From a virus: a DNA stretch of 29,887 nt. The stretch lies in the IMG/VR virus record IMGVR_UViG_3300028592_000059, positions 1 to 29,887 of that record; one strand, written 5' to 3'. Of the stretch, positions 27,390 to 29,887 are shown in pieces. Position 1 is the stretch's first letter, and each line of letters opens with the position of its first letter. A program made the translations under genes and the position numbers. The notes below the pieces were generated by a model. It saw nothing but the letters and a program-made list of their open reading frames with translations, made no database searches and had not been told where the DNA came from.

Positions 27390-29480
27390 TCAATCTGAAG
27401 CTTTTCGAGCTGAAGCGCGAGATTCGACGCGAGCTAATTCGTCACGGAATCGTGCCCAGTCGGCAGCCAGCGCCTGAACCCGAGGAGAATCCAGCGGTTC
27501 ATTCTTCGGCAGACGTTTCGCCTTGTCATCAACTCGCTGCATATCCTTCAGGATCTGAGCCGCCGACCGACGTTTACCCGGATTGGTAACGGCCGGCGAT
27601 TGCGGGGCGTCCACCAGCCCAAACGGACGGCTCACCGGCTCCGCGCTCGGCTGACGCACGTTCTGCATACGATCCTGTCCAGTGGCCTGCAAATATTCCC
27701 GTAGCTTTTCGGCATTCGGCGCCACTCGGCCTTGTGCATCGATGATCATTGGTCGCTGATCCGTGATCGCGGCCGGAGCCGCTCGATACGGTAGCGCTGG
27801 CGGATAGCTCGGAATCGGTGCGCGCTGATCGAGCGCTGGCGCTCGATCACTCGGGATCATTTCCCGTGCCGCACCAGGATGTAGCGCCCCGGCCTGCTCC
27901 ACATCCGGCGTGAGTCCCATCTGCTCACGCGCATATGCCGTGCCTGGTGCGCTGCGCGATCCGGCCACGATGTTTGGTGCCGGCAGCGCGAGCGGCGCGC
28001 GAGGCATCAACTCGCCCTCCATCGCCGCTGGCGCCGAGGCGGGTTTTTCGACCGGCGGAACTTCGGCAGCTTCACGGCCAACTAGAGCCTCGCGTGCCCG
28101 GTCCACATTCTTCATGGTCATACGCGTGGCTGCTCGCTTCCCAAGAAAGCCCGCCGCCGGAACTGCCAAACCGAACGGGCCTCCAGAAAGCAGCCCGAGG
28201 GTACTGCCGGTAAATGCAGCCATGCCGCCTTTCGTCGGGTCCATCTTGCCGAGATTACGCATGGCGTTTTCGAGTCGACCGCCCATTGCAACCTTCTCGA
28301 TAGCGGCGCGCTGCTCAGGCGTAAAGCCGCGCATCCTGCGCGGATTGATCGCGAGGTTTTTGAATTCCTGTCGAAGCGCGTGTTCCTCGCCGGCCTGCGT
28401 GTAGTTCGCCTCCGCTTTGATCTTCGCACGATGAATCATGCGGTCGAGCAGCTGTGATCTTCGGCTGCGTGCATACATCGCTCGCGCAGGCGCATTGGCG
28501 CTCAGCGCATCGAGCGAATCATCCAATTCATCCACGATTTTCCCAGCCATACGAGCATCGGGCGTCGGCTCGCGAGTGACCGGGTTCAGGTCATCCTCTG
28601 CGTCGAGCGCGATCTTACGCAGAGTCTCGGCTTCCTGAAGCGTGAGGGGCTTGCCGTTCGCCTCCTCCAGGCGCTTCATGACGGCGCTCGACTTCGGGTG
28701 CAGCGTCGGATCGATACCTTCCTCCATGACCATGGAGCGCACTTTTCCTAGCGTCGTTGTATACGCCTCGGGCTCCGCGACGATCCCAGCATCCTTGCTC
28801 GACTGATATGCCCGCCGTGCGGCATCCGTCAACTCCTCAGTCGATGGAATCCTTTCTCGCATCTTTTCGCGCAATCCAGCATCAAATCGCTGTCGCTGCG
28901 TTGCTCGCCATAGCGGTGCCTCTGCGGCGAGCGGCAGGAGCGCGACATCTGCACCAGAGTCCGCAATCGGCTGCGTAACCGCGCTAACAAGGCCTAACTG
29001 CGCTTTGCCGCTCTGGCCACGCGGCTGATATGTGAGAGCGTTCTGCACGCGTGCGGCAGTATCTTCCCCCTTGGCATCTGTCAGTCCGGCGCCCCGAGCA
29101 GCTTCGGCGCCGATTCCAGCGACGCTGGCGATAGGCGTGGCAATCGCTCCGGACACGAGTGCGCCGAGCGCTTCCAGCGTGCCCACTGGCGCTGAGCCGT
29201 CCGCGGTATTTGCCTTCCTCGCCGCTGCACTCACTTCGCTGAGATATCCCGAAGGTTGCGACGACGATGTAACGGTGCTGTCCTCGCCGGCGGCGAGCTT
29301 CGACATTGCTTGGTCAGAAAGCAGATCGTCACCGGCGAACGGATCGGGCCCGGTGCGCTGAGCGACGGGAGCCTGCAACTCACGCACGCGTTGAGCGGCA
29401 CGCTGCGCGGCTGCTGTATCGCCTGCTGCGTGCGCGTTACGCAGTACCGTCATCCAGCGCTGGACATCAGCTTCCGCCAT
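27390..29480 (-). CDS. Large internal virion (DNA-ejection) protein
   Basis: The 696-residue Ala-rich protein has an acidic helical N-terminus. A membrane-prone stretch lies near residues 95-125 (TLEALGALVSGAIATPIASVAGIGAEAARGAGL) and another near 405-440 (GGMAAFTGSTLGLLSGGPFGLAVPAAGFLGKRA). Long charged helices lie between, and the C-terminus is Pro-rich and helical. Such proteins are packaged in podovirus heads and ejected to form a trans-envelope channel. Start at 29480 overlaps the previous gene by 14 bp. The function is inferred from architecture and location. Confidence 0.62.
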   Translation of the reverse strand: MAEADVQRWMTVLRNAHAAGDTAAAQRAAQRVRELQAPVAQRTGPDPFAGDDLLSDQAMSKLAAGEDSTVTSSSQPSGYLSEVSAAARKANTADGSAPVGTLEALGALVSGAIATPIASVAGIGAEAARGAGLTDAKGEDTAARVQNALTYQPRGQSGKAQLGLVSAVTQPIADSGADVALLPLAAEAPLWRATQRQRFDAGLREKMRERIPSTEELTDAARRAYQSSKDAGIVAEPEAYTTTLGKVRSMVMEEGIDPTLHPKSSAVMKRLEEANGKPLTLQEAETLRKIALDAEDDLNPVTREPTPDARMAGKIVDELDDSLDALSANAPARAMYARSRRSQLLDRMIHRAKIKAEANYTQAGEEHALRQEFKNLAINPRRMRGFTPEQRAAIEKVAMGGRLENAMRNLGKMDPTKGGMAAFTGSTLGLLSGGPFGLAVPAAGFLGKRAATRMTMKNVDRAREALVGREAAEVPPVEKPASAPAAMEGELMPRAPLALPAPNIVAGSRSAPGTAYAREQMGLTPDVEQAGALHPGAAREMIPSDRAPALDQRAPIPSYPPALPYRAAPAAITDQRPMIIDAQGRVAPNAEKLREYLQATGQDRMQNVRQPSAEPVSRPFGLVDAPQSPAVTNPGKRRSAAQILKDMQRVDDKAKRLPKNEPLDSPRVQALAADWARFRDELARVESRASARKASD

Positions 29481-29887
29481 AAAGCCTCAGCAGTTCATCG
29501 TCGGAGGGTTGGCCGGCCGGAGCAGCAGCTCGCGCCGGTGGTGCGGATGCATCGGGACGCAACGTCGCGCCCGTGCGCAGTCGCTCCTCTGCGAGCGTGA
29601 GTCCTTCCAGCACTTCGTTCCACGCTACTCGTGCGTCTTCCTCGCTTTGATTCTGATCGGTGGCGCGCGTGAATGCCGCCGAAACTTTCATGCCTTCCGC
29701 GTTCGACAGCGCGCCGAGCCCGCGCATGCTCTGAATCGAACTCTGGAACGCCTGCGCATCAACTTGACCGAGCCGCGCCTTCGAGCCTGCCGCGTCGGTG
29801 CCGCCGATGTAGTTGCGCGGGTCAAGCGTTTTCGACGCGCCGTAGATCGTGTCGAAGCCCGGCGAGTTCAGCAGCCCTTCCACGTTT
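29467..29887 (-). CDS. Internal virion/ejection-type protein, C-terminal part (runs off the right edge)
   Basis: The reading frame is open to the right edge; the GTG at 29883 is an internal Val rather than a start. The visible part contains NSPGFDTIYGASKTLDPRNYIGGTDAAG, AFQSSIQSMRGLGALSNAEGMKVSAAF, and the ending SDDELLRLYGGS. The GLGALSNAEG motif and the DDELLRLY ending are familiar from phage proteins of the ejection/internal-virion type. The N-terminal part is outside the window. Confidence 0.65.
   Translation of the reverse strand, partial: NVEGLLNSPGFDTIYGASKTLDPRNYIGGTDAAGSKARLGQVDAQAFQSSIQSMRGLGALSNAEGMKVSAAFTRATDQNQSEEDARVAWNEVLEGLTLAEERLRTGATLRPDASAPPARAAAPAGQPSDDELLRLYGGS

Noticed and set aside
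1-29887. CRISPR array, insertion sequence or toxin-antitoxin pair
   Set aside because: No regularly spaced repeats, transposase motifs or recognisable toxin-antitoxin gene pairs were seen.

Overview
The window is about 29.9 kb of a temperate tailed phage genome of high GC content. The likely host is in the Pseudomonadota. The evidence for a host is indirect: frequent GTG and TTG starts, a gram-negative spanin pair with an o-spanin lipobox, and a 3' tRNA-Asn fragment used as an attachment core. The virion genes (scaffold, major capsid protein, adaptor, gp10-like hub protein, short tail-fibre block, ejection-type proteins; no tape measure or sheath seen) suggest a podovirus-like virion. Everything is inferred from sequence reading; no database search was run.

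Layout. The terminase genes run leftward off position 1, and the virion genes enter from the right edge, also leftward. The attachment site lies in the middle with phage genes on both sides. The simplest reading is a circularly permuted, non-integrated (attP) form. The part not shown (rest of the large terminase, portal, upstream ejection proteins) would join the right edge to the left edge. The minus strand from 5.9 kb down to 1 carries a Cro-like HTH gene, a second regulator, a terminator, then a DUF3102 protein, a superfamily II helicase, a TOPRIM primase, a structured non-coding gap, three small genes and terS/terL. The minus strand from 29.9 kb down to 18.4 kb carries virion assembly, tail and lysis genes (CHAP/NlpC-like endolysin, putative holin, Rz/Rz1).

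The switch region lies at 5.87-6.46 kb. A 135-residue repressor-like gene on the plus strand is bracketed by two promoters that fire away from it: pL leftward and pR rightward. Each promoter has a 16-bp operator palindrome between its -35 and -10 boxes and a second, weaker copy 23-24 bp away. The pL start point falls on the ATG of the Cro-like gene, so that mRNA is probably leaderless.

The plus strand from 6.5 to 17.5 kb is a long chain of small, tightly coupled genes. It begins with a predicted HExxH lipoprotein and includes a complete tRNA-Arg(UCU), an ERF-type annealing protein with a YqaJ/lambda-type exonuclease (a Red-like pair), a DUF1367-like protein, a Ref-like RecA-dependent nuclease, a stand-alone LexA-type winged helix, an HNH nuclease, a cassette of cysteine-pair microproteins (one Lar-like), a DUF4224 protein and a tyrosine integrase. 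The integrase gene abuts attP: a tRNA-Asn 3' core flanked by four copies of a TCTAAGA arm-type repeat. A SAM methyltransferase sits on the other side of attP, where lysogenic cargo would lie in a prophage.
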